From Ignavibacteria bacterium (lineage in GTDB: Bacteria > Bacteroidota > Ignavibacteria > Tepidaquicellales > OLB5): a stretch of DNA of 48,265 bases. The DNA lies in contig JAIOIK010000094.1 in the NCBI GenBank assembly GCA_019912545.1, positions 1 through 48,265 of the forward strand, in the 5' to 3' direction. Made by a program: the position numbers and the translations under genes. Shown here one piece after another: positions 33,954 through 41,975 of the stretch. Positions within the stretch are counted from its first letter, which is position 1. Every line of letters starts with the position of its first letter. Below the pieces are notes generated by a model, which worked only from the letters and a program-made list of their open reading frames with translations, was not told where the DNA came from and ran no database searches.

Positions 33954-35452
33954 AAAAAATATTCAAGATATTACTTCTTCTATTGATCATGCTTGGCAGT
34001 GTACTAAGCCCTGAACTCAATTCCCAGACTATCAGAGTTGGTGCAAAGCATTTCAATGAATCGTACATACTGGGAGAAATCATGTCACAGCTTCTTGAAG
34101 CAAACGGATACAGGGTTGAGCGAAATTTTAATCTTGGCGGAACTCTTGTTTGCTTTGAATCACTTAAGAATGATCAGATTGATGTTTACCCGGAATATAC
34201 AGGCACAATTTCTGAAGCCATACTGAAATTAAGCGGTAAGTTACCGGATGCTGAACTCAGAGAGAAACTCAGATCAGAATATGACCTTGAAACCGGGGCC
34301 GGCTTTGGATTCAACAATACTTATGCTTTTGCAGTCAAGAAAAAAACTGCAGATAAGTATGGATTGAAAACCATTTCAGATCTTGCCTCTCATCCGGATA
34401 TCAAAACTGCAGTCAGCTATGAATTCTTAAAGCGGAAAGATGGCTGGGAAAATCTTGCAGGCGTTTATGGATTGAAAATTGAGCCTAGCGGAATTGACCA
34501 CGGCTTGGCTTACCAGGCGCTTGACGAAGGGAAAATTGAACTGACTGATGTTTATTCCACTGACGGAGAGATCCCTAAATACGATCTTGTAATCTTGAAG
34601 GACGACAAAAGTTATTTTCCGCAGTATATGGGAGTCCCTTTTTACCGCGTGCAGCTTGATGAGAAAGCAAAAAAACTTATCAACTCTCTTGGCGGATCGT
34701 TCAATGACAGCATAATGCAGTCACTAAATGCAAAAGTGCTTTATGAAAAGAAAACTTTTGCGGAGGTTGCAAATGAATTCCTCAGGTCTAAAGGACTTAT
34801 CAGAAATGAATCAAAATTCGAAAATAGATCAGCAGCATCAGAAATACTGCAAAAGACACTCAGGCATCTTGAAATCACGGCTATTTCATTACTCATTGCA
34901 ATAGCCATTGCAGTTCCGCTTGGCATAATGCTTTCTGTGTTTTCAAAACTTTCGAAACCGGTACTGTATATGACGGGATTGCTGCAGACAATTCCCTCAA
35001 TTGCTCTGCTCGCACTCATGATACCGCTGTTTGGAATCGGACTGGTTCCCGCAGTTGCGGCACTTTTCCTGTATTCATTACTTCCCATTTTAAGGAATAC
35101 TGCAATCGGGCTATTTTCTGTTGACCCGGTTATACGTAAAGTTGCAACCGGCATGGGTCTTACCATGCGGCAAAGGCTAAGGTATGTTGATATTCCAATA
35201 GCCATGCCGACAATTTTTGCAGGGATCAAGACTGCCGCTGTAATAAATATCGGTACTGCAACTCTTGCTGCATTTATCGGGGCTGGCGGGCTAGGTGAAT
35301 TTATAGTGACCGGACTTGCCTTAAATGATACTTCGCTAATTCTCAAAGGTGCGATACCTGCAGCGCTGCTTGCAATAATTACAGAATTCCTTTTTGAGCT
35401 TCTTGAAAAGCTATTGATACCAGAGCATTTGAAACAAAAACTAAGCACTTAA
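33950..35452 (+). CDS. Fused substrate-binding protein and permease, OpuC/EgtU-like
   Basis: A 500-aa fusion: signal peptide (1-26), OpuAC-type substrate-binding domain (about 28-285), then a five- or six-TM permease domain (about 297-495) with an EAA-like loop (GMGLTMRQRLRYVDIPIAMPT). The binding domain opens RVGAKHFNESYILGEIMSQLLE and has DVYPEYTGT, both typical of quaternary-amine binders. The start is a TTG overlapping the ATPase stop. Known ligands for this family are choline, betaine, carnitine and, for EgtU, ergothioneine. Neighbouring ergothioneine genes favour the last. Here the binding domain precedes the permease; I recall the opposite order in EgtU of streptococci. Confidence 0.88.
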   Translation: MKKIFKILLLLLIMLGSVLSPELNSQTIRVGAKHFNESYILGEIMSQLLEANGYRVERNFNLGGTLVCFESLKNDQIDVYPEYTGTISEAILKLSGKLPDAELREKLRSEYDLETGAGFGFNNTYAFAVKKKTADKYGLKTISDLASHPDIKTAVSYEFLKRKDGWENLAGVYGLKIEPSGIDHGLAYQALDEGKIELTDVYSTDGEIPKYDLVILKDDKSYFPQYMGVPFYRVQLDEKAKKLINSLGGSFNDSIMQSLNAKVLYEKKTFAEVANEFLRSKGLIRNESKFENRSAASEILQKTLRHLEITAISLLIAIAIAVPLGIMLSVFSKLSKPVLYMTGLLQTIPSIALLALMIPLFGIGLVPAVAALFLYSLLPILRNTAIGLFSVDPVIRKVATGMGLTMRQRLRYVDIPIAMPTIFAGIKTAAVINIGTATLAAFIGAGGLGEFIVTGLALNDTSLILKGAIPAALLAIITEFLFELLEKLLIPEHLKQKLST

Positions 35453-35459
35453 ACTTTTT

Positions 35460-35777
35460 ATGATAGAACACAATTACGCGCTTTATATAGTCATCTGGTT
35501 AGCAGCAACTGTTTTTGCTATTTGGTTTGTCAGGTTCATTTCGAGGAAGATGAAGGATACCGAAGACAGACAGACTAAAAACTCGCTATTTACTATTTTA
35601 ATAATTATAGCTTTCCCGCTATGGCTGGTTACTGTAATATGGCCTGTGATATTTATTATTGGAGATAAGAACATGGAGCCGCTCTACAGGTACACATGGC
35701 TTGGATTAATTGGAGTGTTCTTAATTTATTTTGTTTTAAAACAAAGAAGCGGGAAACCCTCAAATGCACAACACTGA
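35460..35777 (+). CDS. Small membrane protein of unknown function
   Basis: A 105-aa protein with three hydrophobic helices: YIVIWLAATVFAIWFVRFI, LFTILIIIAFPLWLVTVIWPVIFII and YTWLGLIGVFLIYFVL. I do not recognise a family. It starts 7 bp after the fused permease and overlaps the next Nudix gene by 14 bp, so it belongs to the same transcription unit as the ABC transporter. Confidence 0.7.
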   Translation: MIEHNYALYIVIWLAATVFAIWFVRFISRKMKDTEDRQTKNSLFTILIIIAFPLWLVTVIWPVIFIIGDKNMEPLYRYTWLGLIGVFLIYFVLKQRSGKPSNAQH

Positions 35778-36237
35778 TAACCATGCAAGAATATCCGCAA
35801 AAGCTGTAATAATTCAGGATGGAAGATCACTGGTTCTAAAAAAAAAGGACAGTGATGGCTTCTTCCTTAATTTACCGGGCGGCGGACAGGAACATGGTGA
35901 GACTATTGAAGAAGCGCTGGTAAGGGAGTGCAAAGAGGAAATATCCGCAAAAGTTAAGATGAAAAAATTATTGTTCATCAGAGACTATATTGCAGTCAAT
36001 CACGAAGTAAAGGAACATGCTGAAAAGAATATTCATCATGTAGAACTGATGTTTCAGGCTGATATTATTGAAGGAACTCCGGAATCAGGTATCTCACCGG
36101 ATGTGGGACAACTTTCGGTAGAATGGCTGGATTTGAAAAATATTTTGAGTGAGAGATTGTACCCAAGAGCTATTCGCTATTATCTAAATAAAATTGATTC
36201 CATCAAAAGCGCGATTTATTTAGGCGATGTGAATTGA
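35764..36237 (+). CDS. Nudix hydrolase in the transporter operon
   Basis: A 157-aa Nudix hydrolase. The Nudix box GGGQEHGETIEEALVRECKEEI (about 38-59) has the RE-x-x-EE core. The usual Gly after EE-x is Ser here (EEISAKV), a mild departure. The rest (LPGGG, DVGQLSVEWLDLKNI) matches MutT/Nudix proteins of broad substrate range. It is the last gene of the run ATPase, fused permease, membrane protein, Nudix. Its substrate and link to transport are unknown. Confidence 0.82.
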   Translation: MHNTDNHARISAKAVIIQDGRSLVLKKKDSDGFFLNLPGGGQEHGETIEEALVRECKEEISAKVKMKKLLFIRDYIAVNHEVKEHAEKNIHHVELMFQADIIEGTPESGISPDVGQLSVEWLDLKNILSERLYPRAIRYYLNKIDSIKSAIYLGDVN

Positions 36238-36535
36238 TATTTTGATTTGCAGGCAAATGGCTGCAAACTTTTGTTCAAAGCCGGATTTTAGATTCATCGG
36301 TTGTTTTTAGCAGAAGCTAGTGAACTTCGTTCACTTGTCAGATCTGTCCGCGGGAATCCGCTCCTTCGGAGAGGACCTGACACGACGATATGAAGTTTGA
36401 GAATCAATTTAACACACCCTGGCTCTTCGATCCACCCCTCTCGAGAGGGGAATATTAATCAGTGCAATCCTTTAATCAGTTGAATCAGCGATCTTCATGC
36501 AACAATCATAAAGAGCCAGGTAAGTTATGGCACAT
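36238..36535. repeat. Intergenic region with several palindromes
   Basis: No gene seen. GTGAAC-TTC-GTTCAC lies at 36320-36334 and a perfect 16-bp palindrome CCCCTCTC-GAGAGGGG at 36435-36450. Between them (about 36355-36385) is a GGAGAGGACCTGACAC phrase that reappears, inverted and degenerate, near 37763-37798. Confidence 0.5.
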
Positions 36536-36562
36536 AAAAAAAGCGGGTTAAGAAACCCGCTC
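36536..36562 (-). terminator. Terminator of the nuoAB unit
   Basis: On the minus strand GAGCGGGT-TTCTTA-ACCCGC is followed by a run of seven T. It lies 18-44 bp past the nuoB stop, so the operon ends with nuoB. Confidence 0.85.
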
Positions 36563-36579
36563 AATAATTTGAACTGAAA

Positions 36580-37089
36580 TTATGCCATCATTTCTTTGAC
36601 GGTCTGGTCAAAAATATTATGTCTTTCTTTGCCGATCTTTTCCTGTATCTGCATTAAACCCTGTATTAGTGCATCCGGTCTTGGCGGACAGCCGGCAACG
36701 TAAACATCAACCGGCAGGAACTGGTCAATACCCTGAACAACTGAATAACTCCGGTACATTCCCCCGGATGAAGTGCAGGCACCCATTGCTATACAGTATT
36801 TTGGCTCGGGCATCTGGTCCCATATTTTCCTTACAACCCACGCCATTTTGTATGTAACTGTCCCGGCTACAATCATTAGGTCTGATTGCCTTGGCGAAAA
36901 ACGGAATACTTCAGAGCCGAATCGTGATGCGTCAAATCTTGAGGCTGCAAATGCCATCATCTCTATTGCACAGCATGAAATTCCCATTGGCATCGGCCAA
37001 ACGGAATTCTTTTTTGCCCAGCCAAGTATATCACTAATCTTTGTTGTGAAAAATCCTTCGCTTTGCAAACTTGAGTTTAGATCTGACAT
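36580..37089 (-). CDS. nuoB: NADH-quinone oxidoreductase subunit B
   Basis: Carries the terminal [4Fe-4S] cluster N2 of complex I, next to the quinone site. It is 169 aa. All four cluster cysteines are visible: Cys39-Cys40 in [10 protein letters not shown], Cys105 in GACTSSGG and Cys134 in GCPPRPDA. It follows nuoA by 58 bp and ends in a strong terminator. The next complex I subunits (nuoC onward) are not here, so they must be encoded elsewhere. Confidence 0.95.
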   Translation of the reverse strand: MSDLNSSLQSEGFFTTKISDILGWAKKNSVWPMPMGISCCAIEMMAFAASRFDASRFGSEVFRFSPRQSDLMIVAGTVTYKMAWVVRKIWDQMPEPKYCIAMGACTSSGGMYRSYSVVQGIDQFLPVDVYVAGCPPRPDALIQGLMQIQEKIGKERHNIFDQTVKEMMA

Positions 37090-37147
37090 TTAATTTTTGA
37101 TTTCTTTTTCTGCTCTAATTTTAATATACAACCTTTATTAAGAGATA

Positions 37148-37516
37148 CTAATTCCATTTTAATGCGCCTTTGCGCAGCATATAAAAATACCCAATAAGCA
37201 GTAATCCAATAAAAACAAGCATTTCTATAAGTGCATAGGTGAGCAACACCCCGTCAAAAGATTTGAATGCAACTGCCCACGGATACATAAATACTATTTC
37301 AATATCGAACAAAATGAAAAGCATTGCCACCATATAGTATTTGACAGAAAATTTTGAGTGAGCAGATCCATATGGCTCAACACCGCTTTCGTAGGTCGAG
37401 AGCTTTTCGGGATTTGGCATTCTGGGACCCAGTATCCTTGAAACAATAACATTTATGACGGCAAATGCAACAGCACCGCTCATTAAGATCAATATTGGTA
37501 CGTAAGTTTCTAGCAT
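37148..37516 (-). CDS. nuoA: NADH-quinone oxidoreductase subunit A
   Basis: Small membrane subunit of complex I with three TM helices: VPILILMSGAVAFAVINVIVS, KYYMVAMLFILFDIEIVFMYPWAV and LLTYALIEMLVFIGLLLIGYFYML. The family signature PNPEKLSTYESGVEP is present. It is 122 aa from the ATG at 37516; the upstream alternative at 37522 is a TTG that lies inside the promoter -7 box. The promoter is so close that the mRNA should have almost no leader. Confidence 0.93.
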   Translation of the reverse strand: MLETYVPILILMSGAVAFAVINVIVSRILGPRMPNPEKLSTYESGVEPYGSAHSKFSVKYYMVAMLFILFDIEIVFMYPWAVAFKSFDGVLLTYALIEMLVFIGLLLIGYFYMLRKGALKWN

Positions 37517-37519
37517 ATA

Positions 37520-37551
37520 CAAAAATAACTAAATTAAAAATTTATTCAAAA
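37520..37551 (-). promoter_or_regulatory. Predicted nuoAB promoter, probably leaderless
   Basis: On the minus strand: TTTTG (37551-37547), 19-nt spacer, TATTTTTG (37527-37520), an exact match. The nuoA ATG begins 3 bp later, so the transcript probably starts at or just before the initiation codon. Confidence 0.65.
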
Positions 37552-37660
37552 CCATTTAAAATACAGTGATTCATTGATCAAACTCCTGTTCAATAGAAGA
37601 AAAAAATCAGCCACGAATTTCACTAATTTCACTTATTGCTGATCAGTGTACTAATAATTT

Positions 37661-37710
37661 GTGGCGTCAGATATTCATCTGACGAACGTCAGGTAAACAC
37701 CTGAGGTCAC
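37661..37710. repeat. Two-hairpin element, copy A
   Basis: CGTCAGAT-ATTC-ATCTGACG (37665-37684) followed by TCAGGT-AAAC-ACCTGA (37689-37704). An inverted copy lies at 39793-39840, on the other side of the acyl-CoA synthetase gene. Confidence 0.7.
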
Positions 37711-37814
37711 CTTTCAATAAACAATTATGGGATGATCTCAAACGTTCGATAGTTGTGTAAGGTCCTCTCCAAAGGAGTCTTACCAACAGACCTGACACAC
37801 AATGATTTTGGATT

Positions 37815-39641
37815 TTAACTAATATAAAATCCTTCAATAATATCCTTATACTTTTCTTCTATCACTTTTCTTTTCAATTTAAGAGTTGGCGTCAATTCTC
37901 CTCCTTCAATGGTAAAAGGTCTTTCAAGCAGCGCAAACTTTCTTACCCGTTCATGTTTTGCCAAGGGCTTTTGGAATTGCTTTATTTCAAGGTCGAAAGT
38001 TCTGATAATTTCTTCATTTGATATAAGTTCATTAAGACTCAAATCATTTAATTTCAACTTATCCGCAGTTTCGCGGAGCTTGTCCAAATCAGGCACAACA
38101 AGCGCGCTTACAAAATCTTTATCATCTGAGGCAAATGTTATGACCCGGTCAATAAGATCTGATCTTTGCAGTGTATCTTCAATATGAGTCAATGAAATGT
38201 ATTTGCCAATTGAGGTTTTGATCAAAGTTTTTTTTCTGTCAGTAATGGCAAGGAACCCATCTTTATCAATAACTCCTATATCACCCGTATGCAGCCAGCC
38301 GTCTGCTATCATTTCATGGGTTTCTTTATCGTTGTGATAATAACCCTTCATTACATTATCTCCCTGCACAAGGATTTCTCCGTCAGCCGCAATTTTTACA
38401 TTGACGCCTTCAAGCGGGGGACCCACGGAGCCGAATTTATTCCGATCAACCCTGCTGACTGAAATAACCGGAGATGCCTCTGTCATGCCGTAACCCTGCA
38501 GTATCAATATACCTACTGAATCAAAGAACTCGGCAATATCTTTATTTAGCGCAGAGCCCCCTGAAATGAAGAACTTAATGCTTCCGCCGGTTTTTTCTCT
38601 TATGGCTCTAAATACTTTTTTATCTGCAACACGCCATAAAATATTCTCTTTGTTAGTGCGGTACTTCATCCCTGTTTTAAGGGCGCGCTTTGTAATGAAC
38701 CTCTTCAATCCGGAAAGCGATTCAATATTTTTCATCACGCGAGAATAAATTCTTGTGAAGAGCATTGGTACTGCAAGAACGATTGTCGGCCTGGCTTCAG
38801 TCATATTAACCGCAAGGCGGTCAATATTTTCAGCATAATATATCTGTGCTCCTTTGGATAGCGGTACATAATAACCGCCGGTTCTTTCATAAGTATGAGC
38901 AAGCGGCAGAAATGAGAGGAAGCGGTCAGTTGAATCAACCGGGAAAGAATCAGTGCACTGCTTTATGTTTGCAAGAACATTCCTGTGGCTCAGGCAAACT
39001 CCTTTTGGATTACCTGTAGTGCCTGAGGTATAAATAATAGTAAAGAGTTCTTCCGGGTCTGTTTTTTTTGAACACTCCTCAAAATATTCATCTGCTTTTT
39101 TCTCATCATAAGGAACTTTGCCATGAATGATCTCGACATAAATCAGGTCTTCAAAGTTTACAGTATGTTCCGCTTCGTTTAAAAGTTTATTGTAAATTAT
39201 AATTTTCTTTAAGTGTGGGAGCTCACTAAAGACTGCGTTTACTTTTTCATACATCAGTTTTGTTGAAACAAAACATATTTTGCTTTCAGAATGCTCCAGT
39301 ATGTATTTGATCTGCTGGGAAGTCATTGTTGGGTACACCGGGACACTTACCAGCCGGTTAGAAACACAGGCAAAATCTGAGATTACCCATTCAAATCTTG
39401 ATTCGGAAATTATTGCGGCTTTATCTCCGGGCTTCAATCCAAACCCCGAAAGTGAATGTGAAAGATGGTAAACCAGTTCTTTGAGCTTCTTTCCCGATAA
39501 TGAGGTGTAACTGCCGGTTTGGGCGGAATTACTTCCGGTGCCGTTGGTTCCTTTTTCTTTCCAGAATATTGCAGGATTGTTTCCGAAGAGGCCGGTAATA
39601 TATTCAAAAAACTCGGAAAAATTTGAATAGTTTTCGTTCAT
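37815..39641 (-). CDS. Long-chain fatty acid-CoA ligase (AMP-forming)
   Basis: A 608-aa ANL-superfamily adenylating enzyme that activates fatty acids to acyl-CoA through an acyl-AMP. The AMP-binding motif IIYTSGTTGNPKGVCLSHRN is near residue 204, followed by the gate region GYGMTEASPVIS and the hinge GDIGVIDKDGFLAITDRKK. The long insert and the C-terminal AHERVRKFALLERPFTIEGGELTPTLKLKRK match the FadD15/ACSL-like branch rather than short-chain enzymes. It is monocistronic and lies between inverted copies of a two-hairpin element. Confidence 0.9.
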   Translation of the reverse strand: MNENYSNFSEFFEYITGLFGNNPAIFWKEKGTNGTGSNSAQTGSYTSLSGKKLKELVYHLSHSLSGFGLKPGDKAAIISESRFEWVISDFACVSNRLVSVPVYPTMTSQQIKYILEHSESKICFVSTKLMYEKVNAVFSELPHLKKIIIYNKLLNEAEHTVNFEDLIYVEIIHGKVPYDEKKADEYFEECSKKTDPEELFTIIYTSGTTGNPKGVCLSHRNVLANIKQCTDSFPVDSTDRFLSFLPLAHTYERTGGYYVPLSKGAQIYYAENIDRLAVNMTEARPTIVLAVPMLFTRIYSRVMKNIESLSGLKRFITKRALKTGMKYRTNKENILWRVADKKVFRAIREKTGGSIKFFISGGSALNKDIAEFFDSVGILILQGYGMTEASPVISVSRVDRNKFGSVGPPLEGVNVKIAADGEILVQGDNVMKGYYHNDKETHEMIADGWLHTGDIGVIDKDGFLAITDRKKTLIKTSIGKYISLTHIEDTLQRSDLIDRVITFASDDKDFVSALVVPDLDKLRETADKLKLNDLSLNELISNEEIIRTFDLEIKQFQKPLAKHERVRKFALLERPFTIEGGELTPTLKLKRKVIEEKYKDIIEGFYIS

Positions 39642-39652
39642 ATCTATGAATG

Positions 39653-39660
39653 CAAAATTA
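39653..39660 (-). promoter_or_regulatory. Possible -7 box of the acyl-CoA synthetase
   Basis: TAATTTTG on the minus strand, 12 bp before the ATG. No good TTG is seen 19-20 bp upstream, so support is partial. Confidence 0.35.
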
Positions 39661-39730
39661 CAAAAAAAATGCTTATTAAAATATGGCAGGAGAAATGTTG
39701 GTTATGGAGTGCTGTAAATAAGTATTAGTC

Positions 39731-39974
39731 CCTTAATTTTCAGAAACCCTTTATTCCCACGGATGAATCCGTGGTATTAAAAGTTTTTGTTGTTACGTCA
39801 GGTATTTACCTGACGTGCGTCAGATGAATATCTGACGCCACTAAATGGATATGTCCCGCAAGTTTATATTGATACACTTACAATAAGGGCTTTAGCCTCC
39901 TAATTTCAGAAACCGTTGAAACGGTTTTGAAGAAAATGTTTTTTTAATTTTCCCACGGATGAATCCGTGGGCTA
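39731..39974. repeat. Cluster of palindromic repeats, including duplicated CCACGGAT/ATCCGTGG hairpins
   Basis: Two identical hairpins CCACGGAT-GA-ATCCGTGG lie at 39757-39774 and 39953-39970. Between them lie copy B of the two-hairpin element (39793-39840: ACGTCAGGTA-TT-TACCTGACGT, then GCGTCAGAT-GAAT-ATCTGACGC) and AACCGTT-GA-AACGGTT (39911-39926). A phrase TAATTTTCAGAAACC precedes two of the units. The region 39642-40062 has no gene. Confidence 0.75.
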
Positions 39975-40010
39975 GGTTGACTTATCATAAAACAATCGGG
40001 AAAAATTTTC

Positions 40011-40042
40011 TTTTGAGAATTGAGACTAAATCTGTAATTTCG
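40011..40042 (+). promoter_or_regulatory. Predicted promoter of the DUF481 gene
   Basis: TTTTG at 40011-40015, 19-nt spacer, TAATTTCG at 40035-40042; one mismatch from TAnnTTTG. It lies 20 bp before the ATG. Confidence 0.5.
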
Positions 40043-40062
40043 TAGAATTAATTCTTGAATAT

Positions 40063-40803
40063 ATGAAATACTTAGTATTGATTTTCGTTTTGTGTTATAG
40101 CATAAACGCGCAGGTTGTGAATATTGAATCCAAGAGGATGAGGACAGATACAACGGGCTGGAGTGGCTCTGCTGAGGCTGACTTTCAGCTTTCCAAATCC
40201 ACAGAAGAAATATTTGATCTAGGCGGTATGCTGCATTTTCAATACAAAGGTAAAGATGATCTCTGGCTATTTTTGAATGAATTTCGTTTCATAAGAGGCG
40301 CAGGCACAGATTTTGTTAATTCAGGTTTTGCACATGTGAGATATAACCGCAAAGTCACAAAAGAACTGTTAAGGTGGGAAGCGTTCGTGCAGTACCAGTA
40401 TAATAAATCTCTTGATGTTGGTTTAAGGGGACTCGCCGGCACGGGACCGAGATTTAAAATATATGACTCAGATAAATTCCGGGCATATGCCGCAGTATTA
40501 TATATGTTTGAGTACCAGGAATCAGTAGATAAAAGTATAATAGAGCACAATCACCGCTCAAGCAGTTACTTAAGCATAACTGTTAATGTAGGGAAAATTG
40601 AATTCAGCAATACAACTTATTTTCAGCCAAATTTAAAAAACCTTAAGGATTACAGAATTGCTTCGCAAAGTGATGTTAAATTCGAGATATTTGAAGATTT
40701 CAATTTCAAGACCGGGTTTTCTTTCAGGTATGATACAGCTCCTTTTCCCGGAGTACCCAAAACAACTTACTATTTAACCAACGGTTTGGAGTTTGAGTTT
40801 TGA
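40063..40803 (+). CDS. DUF481-family outer-membrane-like protein
   Basis: A 246-aa exported protein. The signal peptide is MKYLVLIFVLCYSINA. The rest is a run of alternating hydrophobic/polar strands ending in an aromatic residue (TNGLEFEF), as in an outer-membrane beta-barrel. The order 'TGWSGSAEADFQLSKSTEE', 'ELLRWEAFVQYQYNKSLDV' and 'GLRGLAGTGPRFKIYDSDKF' matches the DUF481 (putative salt-induced outer membrane protein) family. Function unknown. It stands alone. Confidence 0.75.
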   Translation: MKYLVLIFVLCYSINAQVVNIESKRMRTDTTGWSGSAEADFQLSKSTEEIFDLGGMLHFQYKGKDDLWLFLNEFRFIRGAGTDFVNSGFAHVRYNRKVTKELLRWEAFVQYQYNKSLDVGLRGLAGTGPRFKIYDSDKFRAYAAVLYMFEYQESVDKSIIEHNHRSSSYLSITVNVGKIEFSNTTYFQPNLKNLKDYRIASQSDVKFEIFEDFNFKTGFSFRYDTAPFPGVPKTTYYLTNGLEFEF

Positions 40804-41049
40804 TATCATTTGGATCTAGCCTGTATTTATTATAATTTTTCATAACTTTCCAACAAAAGCAAAGCTTTAGCCACGAATTGCACGAATTAAGCGAATTTTG
40901 ATAGATTTCGTGAGTGAAAATTTAGAATGAGACCTGCAAAATTTAGAGCTTAATAAGTTGGTTCAGGAATTGCCGAAATGTAGATGGTTTTTCCAAATGC
41001 CATTATTAAATGTGCAAAAATGATTATGTATTTATTCAATAAAATTAAT
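40804..41049. other. Intergenic, no gene seen
   Basis: AT-rich. It holds a copy of the 'GCCACGAATTGCACGAATTAAGCGAAT' type phrase in two pieces near 40869-40895, seen also near 37612. A short AAAGC-AAA-GCTTT palindrome lies just before it. Confidence 0.4.
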
Positions 41050-41080
41050 CTTGTTTTTTTCCAAATATGTCCTATATTTG
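41050..41080 (+). promoter_or_regulatory. Predicted promoter of the lipoprotein gene
   Basis: TTG at 41051-41053, 19-nt spacer, TATATTTG at 41073-41080: an exact match to the Bacteroidota-type pattern. It predicts a leader of about 95 nt before the TTG start at 41180. Confidence 0.6.
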
Positions 41081-41179
41081 TTGTAAAGTAATTTGATAAT
41101 CATCAAAAATCACTCAATAACAACTTAATAAGGCCTATCGAAATCTCTACATTTCTTAGTTAAACTAAAATTCCACAGC

Positions 41180-41968
41180 TTGCGTAAACTAAAATATTTT
41201 TTACTACCCCTTTTTCTCGGGATACTCATGTACTCATGCGAAAAAGAGAACTCAAATGTTATAGATCCTATACTGAATATTCCACGTTTGGATTCGGTTA
41301 GTTATAGCCCCAACAGTTTTGATACTTCACATATTGTAATTAACCTGAGGGCATATGTGACTTCAATTGATCCGGTTGCATATGTTACAGCAAATATATT
41401 CAATCCGTTTGGGTTGCAGGATAGCACAGTTCAGCTAACGTTCAACGGCAGCTTTTATGAAGGTATTTATAACAGGATTCTGCCCTGCTGGCTGATAGGT
41501 AATTACAGGATCGAATTCACTGCTTCAACAACATCGGGACTTTCGAGCAATACTATTACTGAAAACTTTGGAGTCACAAATACTAACAGCGCAAAACCGC
41601 TTATCAGCATTATTTATTTTCCGGATTCCCTGAGGAGGCCCTCCGGTAATCCCGGAGATACACTGACTCTGGCATTTCTGAAAGTGCAGACTTCTGATCC
41701 AAACGGGCCGTGTGATATGCTAAGTGCGTTCTTTAATTCTGTCAGGCCAGATGGCACATCCAGCACAAACAATCCTTTTTCGATGTTTGACGATGGAGAT
41801 GTATTTCCTTTTCATTGCGATACGGTTGCAAATGATGGAAAGTATTCCCTGCTAATTGGTATAGACTCGGGTGCACAGTTAGGCAATTACACTTTTAAGT
41901 TCAATTCAAAAGACAGGTCTAATGTACTAAGTGATACCTTGATAAAATTCATACATGTCTATCCATAA
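41180..41968 (+). CDS. Lipoprotein of unknown function
   Basis: A 262-aa lipoprotein: MRKLKYFLLPLFLGILMYSCEKE has a lipobox (LMYS-C) with acylated Cys at about residue 20. The start is TTG. The body is a pair of Ig-like or cadherin-like beta domains (AYVTSIDPVAYVTANIFNPFG; FDDGDVFPFHCDTVANDGKYSLLIGID). The DDGD-x-x-x-x-D-x-x-A-x-D-G-x-Y motif is common in choice-of-anchor proteins. It precedes the T9SS-like gene and is probably co-transcribed with it. Confidence 0.75.
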   Translation: MRKLKYFLLPLFLGILMYSCEKENSNVIDPILNIPRLDSVSYSPNSFDTSHIVINLRAYVTSIDPVAYVTANIFNPFGLQDSTVQLTFNGSFYEGIYNRILPCWLIGNYRIEFTASTTSGLSSNTITENFGVTNTNSAKPLISIIYFPDSLRRPSGNPGDTLTLAFLKVQTSDPNGPCDMLSAFFNSVRPDGTSSTNNPFSMFDDGDVFPFHCDTVANDGKYSLLIGIDSGAQLGNYTFKFNSKDRSNVLSDTLIKFIHVYP

Positions 41969-41975
41969 TTCCAAT

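Noticed and set aside
34741-35448. Minus-strand open frame of 235 codons inside the fused permease
   Set aside because: Antisense to the permease domain; composition is a mirror of TM codons. No promoter or ribosome binding site.
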